A stretch of DNA of 64,000 nt. Origin: Sporosarcina trichiuri (GTDB lineage Bacteria > Bacillota > Bacilli > Bacillales_A > Planococcaceae). Of the stretch, positions 53,923 to 63,064 are shown piece after piece. The DNA lies in contig NZ_CP129119.1 of NCBI RefSeq assembly GCF_030406775.1, positions 964,001 to 1,028,000 of the forward strand, read 5' to 3'. Both the position numbers and the translations under genes were made by a program. Every line of letters begins with the position of its first letter. Positions within the stretch are counted from its first letter, which is position 1. The notes beneath the pieces are model-generated. The model was not told the origin of the DNA, did not search any database, and was given only the letters and a program-made list of their open reading frames with translations.

Positions 53923-55024
53923 CGTGTGCTGCCTCCTGTTCTATACTGGGATACGTCTTCGCTTCCTCTTCACCGGTGAGAACACGGATTGCCCCTTCTG
54001 CAAGGGCCTGCAATTCGTCTTCCCCCGGATAGACGGCGACTTCTGCGATCCACTCGATATAGTTCCTGATCTCTTCCACAAATCCTCTGCCGTATGCAAG
54101 TCCGCCCGTCAGGATGATGGCATCCGCTTTCCCGCGAAGCACCGCAGCGGCACTGCCGACTTCTTTTGCGACCTGATAGGCCATCGCATCGTAGACACGT
54201 TTCGCTTCCTCATCACCTGCTGCAATCCGTTTCTCAACCTGCACTGCATCATTCGTGCCCAAATACCCTGTCATACCGCCTTGGCCTACGAGCATCTCCA
54301 TCACTTCCTGACGGTAATACTTGCCGGAAAAACAAATATCGACAAGGTCCCCGGCCGGGACGGTCCCTGCCCGTTCCGGACTGAATGGTCCGTCCCCGTG
54401 CAGGCCGTTGTTGACATCGATCACATTGCCGTACTCATGGGCACCGACAGTGATACCGCCGCCCATATGGACGACGATCAGTTTCAGATCACTGTAATTC
54501 CTGCCTGTATCCTTGGCATAGCGCCTGGCGACCGCTTTCTGGTTCAGCGCATGGAAGATCGAATGCCGTTCCAGCAGTTTGAATCCAGACAGCCGGGCGA
54601 CCGGCTGCAGTTCGTCCACGACGACCGGGTCCACGATGAACGCGGGGATCCCTTCTGCCGAGGCGATCTCGTTCGCGAGGATGCCGCCGAGATTCGAGGC
54701 GTGCTGGCCGGAAACGCCCCGCTTCAGATCTTCCAGCATCTGTCCGTCGACACGGTACGTACCGCCGGCGATCGGGCGGAGCAGTCCGCCGCGCCCGACA
54801 ACTGCAGCAAGGGCTGCTGTGCTGATTCCATGGTCGGCGAGCGACCGGATGATCAGTTCTTTCCGGAAGCCGTACTGCGCGGTGACATTGGGAAACGGTG
54901 CAAGTTCTTCAGTCGAATGACGCAGGGTTTCTTCCATTATCAGCCGGCCGTCATCAAACACCCCGATTTTTGTTGACGTCGATCCTGGATTGATCGTCAA
55001 TATTGTCATTCCTGAAGCAGCCAT
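53906..55024 (-). CDS. buk: Butyrate/branched-chain fatty acid kinase
   Basis: 372 residues from the ATG at 55024, which is nine bases from AAAGGAG; an ATG two codons earlier is too close. ASKHA fold: [15 protein letters not shown] at the N-terminus, [28 protein letters not shown] and the ILTGGLAYG loop. It converts branched acyl-phosphates to acids with ATP gain, after Ptb. Cytoplasmic. Confidence 0.93.
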   Translation of the reverse strand: MAASGMTILTINPGSTSTKIGVFDDGRLIMEETLRHSTEELAPFPNVTAQYGFRKELIIRSLADHGISTAALAAVVGRGGLLRPIAGGTYRVDGQMLEDLKRGVSGQHASNLGGILANEIASAEGIPAFIVDPVVVDELQPVARLSGFKLLERHSIFHALNQKAVARRYAKDTGRNYSDLKLIVVHMGGGITVGAHEYGNVIDVNNGLHGDGPFSPERAGTVPAGDLVDICFSGKYYRQEVMEMLVGQGGMTGYLGTNDAVQVEKRIAAGDEEAKRVYDAMAYQVAKEVGSAAAVLRGKADAIILTGGLAYGRGFVEEIRNYIEWIAEVAVYPGEDELQALAEGAIRVLTGEEEAKTYPSIEQEAAHDGSRI

Positions 55025-55066
55025 GGCCATTTTCTCCTTTCGCGGTACACGTGTCCGGCAGGTCTG

Positions 55067-56164
55067 TTACTTGCGCCGCGACAGAACGCTTTTTTCATTT
55101 TGCAGGAACTGATTGCGCGCTTTCGCGACACGCTCGATCCGTTCTTCGGCCAGACGGTCAGCTGCCACGTATGACGGAATGCTGTCCCGCTTGGAAATTG
55201 CAAAGATCTTTTCGATTGTCTGGTAGATCGTGTCGACTTTCTTAAGAGCACGTTCACGGTTGTAGCCATCCAGTTCGTCCGCGACGTTGATGACGCCGCC
55301 TGAGTTGATGACATAGTCCGGTGCGTAGACGATACCCATCTCATGGATTCTGTCTCCGTGTTCCGGATTTTTCAGCTGGTTGTTCGCCGATCCTGCGATC
55401 ACTTTCGCTTTCAGCTGCGGAATCGTGTCGTCGTTGATGACCGCGCCGAGTGCGCATGGCGAGAAGATGTCCGCGTCCTGGCTGTAGATCTCATCGATGT
55501 CGACTGCTGTTGCGCCGAAGTTGTCGACTGCGCGCTGGACCGCGTCCTGGTTGATGTCTGTGACGATCAGTTTCGCGCCTTCTTTGTGGAGGTATTCGCA
55601 CATTGTGTACGCGACATTTCCGACGCCTTGGACAGCAACCGTTTTATCCTTCAGGGAATCGCTGCCGAATGCTTCTTTCGCTGCTGCCTTCATGCCTTTG
55701 TAGACGCCGAGTGCAGTGATCGGCGATGGGTTGCCTGAGGAACCGAATTCAGCGGAGACACCCGTGACATAGTCCGTTTCCAGATGGATGAGGTCCATGT
55801 CCTCTTCTGTTGTGCCGACGTCCTCCGCTGTTATATAGCGCCCGTTCAGCCCTTCGATGAAACGGCCGAATGCGCGGAACATCTCATCGTTCTTGTCGGT
55901 TTTCGGATTGCCCATGATGACGGCCTTGCCGCCGCCGAGGTTCAGTCCGGCTGCAGCATTCTTGTATGTCATGCCGCGCGCAAGACGGAGTGCGTCTTCG
56001 ATCGCTTCTTCTTCGCTGTCATATGTCCACATACGTGTTCCGCCGAGTGCCGGTCCGAGTGTCGTGTCATGGATGGCGATGAATGCTTTCAAGCCTGTTG
56101 TCTTGTCCTGGCAGATCACAAGCTGTTCGTAGTCATAAGTTTCCATATATTTCATGATTTCCAT
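55067..56164 (-). CDS. bcd: Leucine dehydrogenase
   Basis: 365 residues from the ATG at 56164 (CGGAGGAAACTAAA upstream), one base after the ptb stop. Glu/Leu/Phe/Val dehydrogenase marks: [11 protein letters not shown], catalytic Lys80 in [25 protein letters not shown] motif [15 protein letters not shown], and SANNQL. It deaminates leucine, valine and isoleucine to the 2-oxoacids that feed the Bkd complex. The size equals characterised enzymes (364-366). Confidence 0.95.
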   Translation of the reverse strand: MEIMKYMETYDYEQLVICQDKTTGLKAFIAIHDTTLGPALGGTRMWTYDSEEEAIEDALRLARGMTYKNAAAGLNLGGGKAVIMGNPKTDKNDEMFRAFGRFIEGLNGRYITAEDVGTTEEDMDLIHLETDYVTGVSAEFGSSGNPSPITALGVYKGMKAAAKEAFGSDSLKDKTVAVQGVGNVAYTMCEYLHKEGAKLIVTDINQDAVQRAVDNFGATAVDIDEIYSQDADIFSPCALGAVINDDTIPQLKAKVIAGSANNQLKNPEHGDRIHEMGIVYAPDYVINSGGVINVADELDGYNRERALKKVDTIYQTIEKIFAISKRDSIPSYVAADRLAEERIERVAKARNQFLQNEKSVLSRRK

Positions 56165-56165
56165 T

Positions 56166-57098
56166 TTAGTTTCCTCCGTTTTCGGTTTGATTTTTGCTGA
56201 CAAGCAAGGCGAGTGCCAGCGAGTTCAGTTTTGTTTCGGCACTGTCCGCCCTGGATGTCATGACAATCGGAGCGGCTGCCCCTTGGATCATGCCGCCTAC
56301 TTTCGCTTTCGCGAAATAGGTGAGCGACTTGTAGAGCATATTCGCGGATTCGAGGTTCGGTGCGACCAGGATATCCGCTTTCCCTGCGGCCGGTCCTGTC
56401 AGCCCTTTATGCAGGGCCGCTTCTGTTGAAATTGCGTTGTCGAGTGCCATCGGCCCGTCCACTATGCAATTGTCCAGCTGCCCTCGCTGATTCATCATCG
56501 TCAAGGCAGCAGCATCCAAAGTCGCCTGCATGGCAGGATTGACGGCTTCCACGGCAGCGAGCGGAACGGCGACCGGCAGCTCAAGTCCGCACGCCCGGGC
56601 GACTGTAACTGCATTCCGGATGATCTGCGCTTTCGTCTCCAGGTCCGGCAGAAGACTCATCGCCGAATCCGTAAGGTAGATCAACTTGTCATACCCGGGT
56701 ATCTCGAATGCCGCTACATGCGACAGTACATTTCCGCTGCGCAGCCCGCCTTCTTTCTTGAGAGCGGCCTTCATGAGGGAAGCCGTCGGGAGATTCCCTT
56801 TCATGAGAACCTGCGCCTCGCCGGATGAGACGGATTGCACAGCCATCGCGGCCGCATTGTCCCGTCCTGCTGCCTGGATGAACTCCACATCAGGATGGCC
56901 GATCAGTTCGGGTGTATGCTTGCGGACCATTTCATTGAGTTCCTGTCCGTCATCGAACAGCTTGAATGCAGCCAGCCCTCTGGATACGGCGTGTTCCACA
57001 GCTTCCAGAACATCCTGGTCGGCTGCACAAGCAACCGCAGTGCATGGCCTGCCCGGCAGCTCCGCTGCACGTCTGACCACTTCAGCGAGCGTTTTCAT
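56166..57098 (-). CDS. ptb: Phosphate butyryltransferase
   Basis: 310 residues, ATG at 57098 with GGGGGGATCGG. Marks of the phosphotransacylase group: [15 protein letters not shown] segment ([18 protein letters not shown]), [28 protein letters not shown] and [18 protein letters not shown]. It swaps CoA for phosphate on isobutyryl-, isovaleryl- or butyryl-CoA, working with Buk. Only 18 bp separate it from bkdR, so it is in the same transcript. Confidence 0.93.
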   Translation of the reverse strand: MKTLAEVVRRAAELPGRPCTAVACAADQDVLEAVEHAVSRGLAAFKLFDDGQELNEMVRKHTPELIGHPDVEFIQAAGRDNAAAMAVQSVSSGEAQVLMKGNLPTASLMKAALKKEGGLRSGNVLSHVAAFEIPGYDKLIYLTDSAMSLLPDLETKAQIIRNAVTVARACGLELPVAVPLAAVEAVNPAMQATLDAAALTMMNQRGQLDNCIVDGPMALDNAISTEAALHKGLTGPAAGKADILVAPNLESANMLYKSLTYFAKAKVGGMIQGAAAPIVMTSRADSAETKLNSLALALLVSKNQTENGGN

Positions 57099-57116
57099 CC
57101 GATCCCCCCATTTCCA

Positions 57117-59111
57117 TCAAATCAGTTTGTACTTCTCCAGTTTGTAGTAAAGCGATCGCAGCGAGATGCCGAGCTTATCGGCAGCGGCGACTTTTTGGCC
57201 GCCGTTCTCTTTCAAAGCCGTTTCCAGCAGTAATTTTTCATGGGCTTCCATGAGGGAAGCGAGTGTCCGCTTTTCAGGAAGTGTCTGTGCTGCTGTCAGT
57301 TCACTCCCTGAGGACAGGGCGCGGATGATATCCTCTTCATCCAGAATATCAGATCCGGGTTCGGACAGGATCATTGCACGGCTCAGCACGTTCTCCAGCT
57401 CCCGGACATTCCCTGGCCATTCGTAGGACTGGAGGCGCTTCAGGGCGCTGCCGGTCAGGGAATGGACAGCCATCCCGAACTCCTGGTTCAGCATGGCAAG
57501 CAGCACTTCCGTCATTTCTGGGATATCACCGGAGCGTGCCCGCAGGCTCGGGATGCGGATGGATATCCGGGTCAGCTGGAAATAGAGTTCCTCACTCAGC
57601 GTACCGCCGTGGACCGCCCGCTCCAGGTTCGCAGATGACGAGGCGATGATCCTCATGCCAAGCTGTCTCGGCTGTCCAGCTGCCGTGACCCTGCCTGACT
57701 CGAGATATTCCAGCAGACTCTCTTGGATTTCCGGTTTCAGGTCCGTGATTTCATCCAGGAACAGGGTGCCTGACAATTCATCAGTCTGTAATTTGGAATG
57801 GATGAGAGCCAATTCGACAGAATCCATATCAAGTGAACTGCATGACACACGGATGAAATCGCTTTCATGCCGGTTGCTGCCAGTATGGATAGCATGGGCG
57901 AACAGCCCTTTGCCTGTTCCCGGCTCCCCGCGCAGCATGACAGGGATTTCACAGCCGGCAGCTATCTTTGCCTGGCTGACTGCAATTGTCAGATCTTCGT
58001 CCCCGCCGATAATGTCATCGAATGTATAAGAGGATTCAAGGTCACGGATCATCGCTTTCGCCTGATCCAGCTGTCTCATCAAGCTGCGCATTTCGGTGAT
58101 ATCGTGGATGACCCCGACGCTTCCCTTCACTTCTTCGTCGACGATGATCGGAGCGACATTGACAATGACATCACGGTTATTCTCTCCGATTTTCATCTTG
58201 ACTCCGCGCACCGGCCGCTCGGTCTCGAGCACTTTCATATGGATGCTTTCACCTGAACTTATGTCAGCTGTCGCCGGCTTGCCGATCACTTCTTTTTCCG
58301 ACAGGCCGGTAAGCCGGGTGTACGCAGGGTTGACCAGAATACCGAGGCCATTCGAGTCGACAACCGAAATAGCATCGTCACTGGAATGGATAATCGCTTC
58401 AAGCATCGTTTTCACACGCTTCAAGTCCGTGATCTCTTCAGCGGTTTCAATAACATCTGTAATCTCCTTGAACACGGCGAATGCGCCGGCAGTGGTGCCA
58501 TCTGCCAGGGTGATCGGATAACGGGAGCTTAAAATATCCAGCCCGTTCGGCAGCTGCAGCTTGACGTTCACTTCCCCGTGTCCGCTGTTCGCAACTTCCA
58601 AAAGCCGCGAAGACGGAATTACTGACGAGATCGGTTTCCCTGCCGCTTTTCCTAAAGGGATACCGAGCATTTTGGAAGCGCTGTCATTAAAGAGCTGAAT
58701 TATTCCGTTCCTGTCGATTCCGATCATTCCTTCCTCGACAGAATGGAAAATCGCCTCGTATGTAAAACTTTTTGACAGGATCGTCTGCAAATGTGTAATC
58801 TCCCTCTCGATCAGCCGGAAATATAATGTGCTGATCTCTTCAGGAAAGACAGTAATACCAGGAAACCGCTGTGCTGATTCGGCGGCATCCATTCCCGAGA
58901 AAACAAACGCGGTCTGTACGTCATCTGTTAAAACAGCCGAAGGATCGGTGTCATACGCAATGGAATGGCGTGCAGCAAAACTCCGTGCCTCAGCCGAATC
59001 TTCCCGGCTGGCAATAGCAGTGATCCGGCAGAAGTCCGATTGGATGATCTTTTGCAAAATGTTCAGCTGCTGGTCATTCGGATCTATCACAACGATGTTT
59101 TGCAAAGTCAT
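57117..59111 (-). CDS. bkdR: BkdR-like PAS-AAA-HTH regulator lacking GAFTGA
   Basis: 664 residues, ATG at 59111 with GAAGGAGATTGA. Residues 1-110 are a sensor-like region, then two PAS domains (about 115-230 and 235-355), and an AAA+ domain from about 370 with Walker A RGEPGTGKGLFAHAIH and Walker B GTLFLDEI. Between them the stretch is only about 20 residues (CSSLDMDSVELALIHSKLQ), and the GAFTGA loop that contacts sigma-54 is gone. Arg-containing SIRIPSLRARSGDIPE and a Fis-type HTH (KVAAADKLGISLRSLYYKL) remain. So it should not activate sigma-54 polymerase; it may act like TyrR, directly on sigma-A promoters. It leads the bkd operon. Confidence 0.88.
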   Translation of the reverse strand: MTLQNIVVIDPNDQQLNILQKIIQSDFCRITAIASREDSAEARSFAARHSIAYDTDPSAVLTDDVQTAFVFSGMDAAESAQRFPGITVFPEEISTLYFRLIEREITHLQTILSKSFTYEAIFHSVEEGMIGIDRNGIIQLFNDSASKMLGIPLGKAAGKPISSVIPSSRLLEVANSGHGEVNVKLQLPNGLDILSSRYPITLADGTTAGAFAVFKEITDVIETAEEITDLKRVKTMLEAIIHSSDDAISVVDSNGLGILVNPAYTRLTGLSEKEVIGKPATADISSGESIHMKVLETERPVRGVKMKIGENNRDVIVNVAPIIVDEEVKGSVGVIHDITEMRSLMRQLDQAKAMIRDLESSYTFDDIIGGDEDLTIAVSQAKIAAGCEIPVMLRGEPGTGKGLFAHAIHTGSNRHESDFIRVSCSSLDMDSVELALIHSKLQTDELSGTLFLDEITDLKPEIQESLLEYLESGRVTAAGQPRQLGMRIIASSSANLERAVHGGTLSEELYFQLTRISIRIPSLRARSGDIPEMTEVLLAMLNQEFGMAVHSLTGSALKRLQSYEWPGNVRELENVLSRAMILSEPGSDILDEEDIIRALSSGSELTAAQTLPEKRTLASLMEAHEKLLLETALKENGGQKVAAADKLGISLRSLYYKLEKYKLI

Positions 59112-59131
59112 TCAATCTCCTTCCCTCACTG

Positions 59132-59145
59132 TGCAATCTTTTGCA
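59132..59145. promoter_or_regulatory. Inverted repeat in the bkdR leader
   Basis: TGCAA-TCTT-TTGCA between the -10 and the bkdR ATG, a possible autoregulatory or CodY-type site. Five-base arms only. Confidence 0.35.
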
Positions 59146-59155
59146 TTTCCCATTT

Positions 59156-59184
59156 ATCATACCGCATCTTCTCGTTCTTGACAA
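59156..59184 (-). promoter_or_regulatory. Sigma-A promoter of the bkdR-ptb-bcd-buk-lpdV-bkd operon
   Basis: Minus strand TTGTCA (59179-59184), 17 bp, TATGAT (59156-59161). No GG-N10-GC sigma-54 element is seen upstream of bkdR or in the 18 bp before ptb. Confidence 0.75.
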
Positions 59185-59205
59185 TCCTTCGGCAGCAGGT
59201 AAAAT
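59178..59205 (+). promoter_or_regulatory. Sigma-A promoter of the DUF2627 gene
   Basis: Perfect TTGACA (59178-59183), 16 bp, TAAAAT (59200-59205). Its -35 overlaps the -35 of the divergent bkd promoter. Confidence 0.75.
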
Positions 59206-59228
59206 GAAATACGAATGGAGGAGATCAT

Positions 59229-59459
59229 ATGGCACGTTTAGCCGCCTTCATAGTCCTGATCGTACCGGGCATTGCAGCAGCTCTCGGCATTAAACTGATG
59301 CGTGATGCTATCTTTGGTGTACTATTCAATCCCTTCCCATACATATGGCTGCAATTTATTGCAGGTTTGGTCCTTCTGGCTGCGGGTATCGGCTTCTTTG
59401 CTGGATTCCTGTTCCGCCGTGATCAGCGTAAAGGACGCATTCCGAAGAAAAAACAATGA
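59229..59459 (+). CDS. yqzF: DUF2627 membrane protein (YqzF)
   Basis: 76 residues, ATG at 59229 with GGAGGAGATCAT. Two membrane helices (AAFIVLIVPGIAAALGI and WLQFIAGLVLLAAGIGFFAGFLF) around a conserved loop LMRDAIFGVLFNPFPY, then a basic tail. This is the YqzF family, found beside glycerophosphodiesterase and bkd genes in Bacillus too. Function unknown. Confidence 0.88.
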   Translation: MARLAAFIVLIVPGIAAALGIKLMRDAIFGVLFNPFPYIWLQFIAGLVLLAAGIGFFAGFLFRRDQRKGRIPKKKQ

Positions 59460-59503
59460 AAAAGGCTGCCCCGGATAACAAAGTTATCCGGGGCAGCCTT
59501 TTT
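59459..59503. terminator. Bidirectional terminator, 21-bp stem
   Basis: Arms 59459-59479 and 59483-59503 pair perfectly around AAA; A-run and T-run flanks serve both strands. Confidence 0.92.
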
Positions 59504-59528
59504 CAGTTTGACGGCCGGCCGCTTGCAA

Positions 59529-60245
59529 TCATTTGCAAAAGCGGCCGGGATAGTCGGTGATCCAGCCATGGATGTACGCCGGCGGATCCTCTATGAAGGG
59601 TTCCGTCCCGTCCACACCGTATATCCTGATCGGCCGATCTGCCGCCTGCCATTGCTCGGCATAGGTATCGGTCAGCATCCGTTTATGGAAGTGGAATGCA
59701 TCCGCGGCAGGATAATCTGCCAGCGACTTTTCCTTCAGCACAGCCTTTTTCAGCAGAAATGCAGTTTCCATCGACGGCTCCAGTTCCTTCGCTTTCACGA
59801 TCAGTGAATAATCGAAAGAAGACAGATGGACATCATCCAGCACTGCCAGCTGATTCAGCAGAGCCTGCAGGCAGTCCGGATTTTCCGAAATCGTCTCTTT
59901 CATTTCAACATTGAGTCCGATCGGCTCCATGAGGGCGAAGGTGATGACTTTCGACAGCCTCGGTATATGAAAGCCCCTGAATTTACGGGTGAACCGTCTG
60001 CCTATCTGCACTTGGTCGATATCGGCCGCTTCCATATCGGAAATCCGGCATCGGATGCCTGCCAGCCTGACAAGATCCGGATCATGGATGACAAAGAACA
60101 CACCGTCCTTCGACAGCTGGACGTCCAGCTCGATTCCGTCTGCGCCTTCCTCCGCCGCCCCGCGGAATGCCTCCATCGTATTTTCAAAGTACGCGCCGGA
60201 CGCCCCCCGGTGCGCATAGACTCTCGGCCTGTTTCCGAGCTCCAT
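59529..60245 (-). CDS. Glycerophosphodiester phosphodiesterase
   Basis: 238 residues from the ATG at 60245, behind AAAGGGGCTGAGTCC; an ATG six codons upstream has no site. The GDPD TIM-barrel signature is at the start: YAHRGASGAYFENTMEAF, then GADGIELDVQLSKDG and VIHDPDL, giving the two His and the Glu/Asp ligands; NVEMKE follows. No signal peptide, so cytoplasmic. It splits glycerophosphodiesters to glycerol-3-phosphate and alcohol. It sits 27 bp behind the FapA gene. Confidence 0.9.
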   Translation of the reverse strand: MELGNRPRVYAHRGASGAYFENTMEAFRGAAEEGADGIELDVQLSKDGVFFVIHDPDLVRLAGIRCRISDMEAADIDQVQIGRRFTRKFRGFHIPRLSKVITFALMEPIGLNVEMKETISENPDCLQALLNQLAVLDDVHLSSFDYSLIVKAKELEPSMETAFLLKKAVLKEKSLADYPAADAFHFHKRMLTDTYAEQWQAADRPIRIYGVDGTEPFIEDPPAYIHGWITDYPGRFCK

Positions 60246-60272
60246 GGACTCAGCCCCTTTCATATGCCGCTT

Positions 60273-61835
60273 CTAAATATTCAGCACACCATCCGTCAGC
60301 TCAAAGACCCCTCTTGTCGGAGAGGTGAGAACTGTCGATTTCGCACCCACCTGGATTGTAACGCCTGCATTCGCTTCTTTCGTGATTTCTATCTTTGGCC
60401 GGACCGCTGTTTTTATCGTATGCAGCTTTTTCTGTATGATTCCATCCAGCGCGAATACTTCGTCAGTATTCGTGCGGATCATCTGCTGGATCTTATCATA
60501 CGCCTCACGCTGCGGAGGTGGCAGTGTGTCTTTCATCGGTTCCAGGGGATCTGCATGACTTTCAAGGGTGGTGATCTGTTTCTGCAAATCTTTGATGGTC
60601 TGTGCGAGCTGCTGGATTTCGATATGGAGAGCCTCTTTATCAATACCGCATGCTATGAGTTCCGTACTCCGTTCATGATGATTTCCTGCATATGCGCATT
60701 CGATCAGGTATACACTCTCCGTTTTGCCGCCGATGATCTTGCCTTTGTGGCGATCGACATGGACGTAATCTGCTGCTACATGGGAGCCGAGTATATACAG
60801 CCCGGCCTGGACAGTGTGGGCGAACAGGCAGCAGTCGTTTGCGTGTTTGATGAATATCGTGCCGCTTGCCTCCAAAACGGTCGAACCGCCGCCGAAGACT
60901 CCGCCCTGTATGTAGATATCCGCCTGTTCGGAGCGGATTTCTTTTGCATTCGTGACCCCTTCTTTGGCACCTACCGATATATCTCCTGTTGCATTGACAC
61001 TGTATCCTGCCAGGACAGTTCCGGAAATGATGACTGTGCCGTCAAAGGTGACAGACCCTGTCTCCGGGCCGACATCCCCGTCGATCATCAGCTGCCTGCC
61101 GACCCCGACGATCTGATTGTGATAGTCAAGAACGCCGCCATGGATGGCGCGCAGGACGGTTCTGCCGTCTTCCTCGATTTCTTCCACGGATTTACGGTCA
61201 TAGACCAACTTGGCATCCAATCCACGTTTCGCCTGGATTTGGCCGCCTGTAACATCCCATCCCGAGCTACCTTCCTGTGCCGGCAGTTTCTCTCCAAGCC
61301 AGTCCCCTTTTTTTATATGTTTGACAAAATTCATTTCATAATAGTTGGCTGATCCGTCCTCCCGGATGACGGGACGTCTTTCAGGTGCTTCTATGTATGT
61401 GAGCTGAGCGTCTCTGCCTTTGACCGGCTCTGTACCTTTAGCTGCCAGGATGGTCTGCCTGGGCTTGACGGCATCCCAATCGATCGGGCAGCGGCCATGA
61501 ATGATCCGTGACTCATCAAGCAGCCGGTCCACATAGGCCGGCAGCGATTGCTTTCTCTCAGCAAGCTCTTCCTCCGTTAATAAGATGACTGCTTCGGCTT
61601 TCATCTTATCGGCGGATAGAGTGATTTCGATTTCAGGTGCATATTGACCGATTTCCGTTACGGCGCCTTCAGCCGACAGGGCACTGCGCAGCTCGGGGAA
61701 GGAAGTGATCCTCAACCGGGGCAGCTCGCGGGTCACCCGGTCGAAAGATTTCAGCGGAAAACCGCTCTTTATCGTCTCCATGATGACTGATTCGCCATCC
61801 AGTGTCAAAGTTATGAAATCGTTTTCATACAGCAT
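60273..61835 (-). CDS. fapA: FapA family protein (DUF342)
   Basis: 520 residues from the ATG at 61835 (AGAGGTGAGCGAG upstream); the longer frame has no ribosome site. The N-terminal 110 residues are mixed alpha/beta (LRITSFPELRSALSAEGAVTE), followed by the DUF342 beta-helix with repeated Gly/Val turns (RAIHGGVLDYHNQIVGVG, ISGTVLAGYSVNATGDISVG, IYIQGGVFGGGSTVLEASG), a coiled coil near 400-440 (IEIQQLAQTIKDLQKQITTLE), and a C-terminal beta tail. Members are polymer-like cytoplasmic proteins of uncertain role, named for flagellar assembly in some species. Confidence 0.85.
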   Translation of the reverse strand: MLYENDFITLTLDGESVIMETIKSGFPLKSFDRVTRELPRLRITSFPELRSALSAEGAVTEIGQYAPEIEITLSADKMKAEAVILLTEEELAERKQSLPAYVDRLLDESRIIHGRCPIDWDAVKPRQTILAAKGTEPVKGRDAQLTYIEAPERRPVIREDGSANYYEMNFVKHIKKGDWLGEKLPAQEGSSGWDVTGGQIQAKRGLDAKLVYDRKSVEEIEEDGRTVLRAIHGGVLDYHNQIVGVGRQLMIDGDVGPETGSVTFDGTVIISGTVLAGYSVNATGDISVGAKEGVTNAKEIRSEQADIYIQGGVFGGGSTVLEASGTIFIKHANDCCLFAHTVQAGLYILGSHVAADYVHVDRHKGKIIGGKTESVYLIECAYAGNHHERSTELIACGIDKEALHIEIQQLAQTIKDLQKQITTLESHADPLEPMKDTLPPPQREAYDKIQQMIRTNTDEVFALDGIIQKKLHTIKTAVRPKIEITKEANAGVTIQVGAKSTVLTSPTRGVFELTDGVLNI

Positions 61836-61860
61836 CTCGCTCACCTCTTCTTCTCCTTCT

Positions 61861-61866
61861 ATTATA
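61861..61866 (-). promoter_or_regulatory. -10 box of the fapA promoter
   Basis: Perfect TATAAT on the minus strand 25 bp before the fapA ATG; the -35 (TTTCTA) is poor. Confidence 0.35.
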
Positions 61867-62012
61867 GATGGTACGGTTGGATTAGAAATAGGCGTTTTGT
61901 CTATTCTTCCGCCTTTATATTTTCTGTGTTTTTCATCTATTGCAACTTTCTTCACACGGGAAGAGGGCAGTTATACTGCCATCGACTGCAAACTATCCTC
62001 AATACGACATTG

Positions 62013-62067
62013 AAAAAGGGGCTGTCCTCCAAAAATCCGGGATGGACTTTTGCAGGACAGCCCCTTT
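62013..62067 (-). terminator. Terminator of spo0A, long imperfect stem
   Basis: AAAGGGGCTGTCCT (62015-62028) / AGGACAGCCCCTTT (62054-62067), extended inward by about eight more pairs with two mismatches, ending in a T-run on the minus strand, 13 bp past the spo0A stop. Confidence 0.88.
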
Positions 62068-62080
62068 ACCGGGACGTTAT

Positions 62081-62875
62081 TCAGCTGGCCATGTGTTCAA
62101 TCCGGATCTTGTCCGCTATCATGGCGATGAACTCGCTGTTTGTCGGTTTGCTCTTCAAATGGTGGACGGTGTAACCGAATGTTTTTGAAATCACTTCGTA
62201 ATTCCCCCGGTTCCAGGCCACTTCAATCGCATGCCGGATCGCCCGCTCGACACGGGATGGAGTTGTTTTGTATTTTTCCGCTATTTCAGGATACAGGATC
62301 TTCGTCACTGCTCCCAGCAGATCATGGTCTGCATAGACCATGTGGATCGCTTCACGCAAATAGGAATAGCCTTTAATATGGGCCGGCACACCGATCTCCT
62401 TGATAGTGGACGTGATGGCCGTATCCAGGACCTTCTGGGACACAGCTTCATCAGTCCGGGCCTCCTGTTGGGCCGGAGCCTGCGCTTTGGCCGGTTTCTG
62501 GATCTGCGCTGCCTGGAACACTTGGTTGACGAGCTGTTCGAATTCAAACGGCTTCAGCATGAAATACGAAGCGCCAAGGCCCGCCGCCTGTGTCATGACA
62601 TCTTCCTGACCGAAAGCGGTCAGCATGATAATTTTGACATTCGCATACGCTTCCTGCTGTCGGATATTCTCCAATACGGCGATTCCGTCAAGATACGGCA
62701 TGATGATATCCAGCAGCAGTACGTCCGGAACAGCTTCTCCCAGGCTACGAAGGCAGATTTTCCCGTTTGGTGCTGTCCAGATCACTTCAATTTCGGGGTG
62801 TTTCTCAAAGTATGCACTCATCGTTTTCACAAGTTCTTTATTATCATCTGCGATTGCTATTTTAATTTTCCCCAT
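62081..62875 (-). CDS. spo0A: Sporulation master regulator Spo0A
   Basis: 264 residues, ATG at 62875 with AAGGGGGACGTAAAA. Receiver domain: acidic pocket Asp10/Asp11, phosphorylated Asp56 in [14 protein letters not shown], and Lys in [10 protein letters not shown] Gln/Ala-rich hinge ([12 protein letters not shown]) leads to the Spo0A C-terminal DNA-binding domain with the highly conserved [38 protein letters not shown] and [17 protein letters not shown]. It follows spoIVB on the same strand as in Bacillus. Confidence 0.98.
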   Translation of the reverse strand: MGKIKIAIADDNKELVKTMSAYFEKHPEIEVIWTAPNGKICLRSLGEAVPDVLLLDIIMPYLDGIAVLENIRQQEAYANVKIIMLTAFGQEDVMTQAAGLGASYFMLKPFEFEQLVNQVFQAAQIQKPAKAQAPAQQEARTDEAVSQKVLDTAITSTIKEIGVPAHIKGYSYLREAIHMVYADHDLLGAVTKILYPEIAEKYKTTPSRVERAIRHAIEVAWNRGNYEVISKTFGYTVHHLKSKPTNSEFIAMIADKIRIEHMAS

Positions 62876-62908
62876 TTTTACGTCCCCCTTGTTTACCCGC
62901 TGTAAGAG

Positions 62909-62934
62909 TTATTCTACGTGTAATTTTTCGACAA
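62909..62934 (-). promoter_or_regulatory. spo0A upstream site: 0A box and sigma-H-like -10
   Basis: TTGTCGAA (62927-62934) matches the 0A box core TGTCGAA. GTAGAATAA (62909-62917) fits the sigma-H -10 pattern RNNGAATWW; the matching -35 is imperfect. A further inverted repeat TTGTATCC/GAATACAA lies at 62955-62975. Confidence 0.5.
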
Positions 62935-63030
62935 ATCTACATCTGTTCCTCCATTTGTATCCAAAATGAATACAAGGACATACAGTTTCTTCTTATTTCG
63001 ACTGGATTCTTGCCTATTTTACAAAAAATT

Positions 63031-63059
63031 AAAAAAGACCAGCCGGAGGTCCGGCTGGT
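63031..63059 (-). terminator. Terminator of spoIVB
   Basis: ACCAGCCGGA / TCCGGCTGGT (63038-63059) followed on the minus strand by six T. Confidence 0.9.
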
Positions 63060-63064
63060 TAGCT

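Noticed and set aside
57099..57116. Sigma-54 promoter before ptb, as known from B. subtilis
   Set aside because: The gap between bkdR and ptb is 18 bp and contains only the ribosome site; no GG-N10-GC pair is present.
59826..61352. 508-codon plus-strand frame opposite the phosphodiesterase and FapA genes
   Set aside because: Runs antisense through two recognised genes and a gene boundary, with unnatural composition; a by-product of GC-biased codon use.
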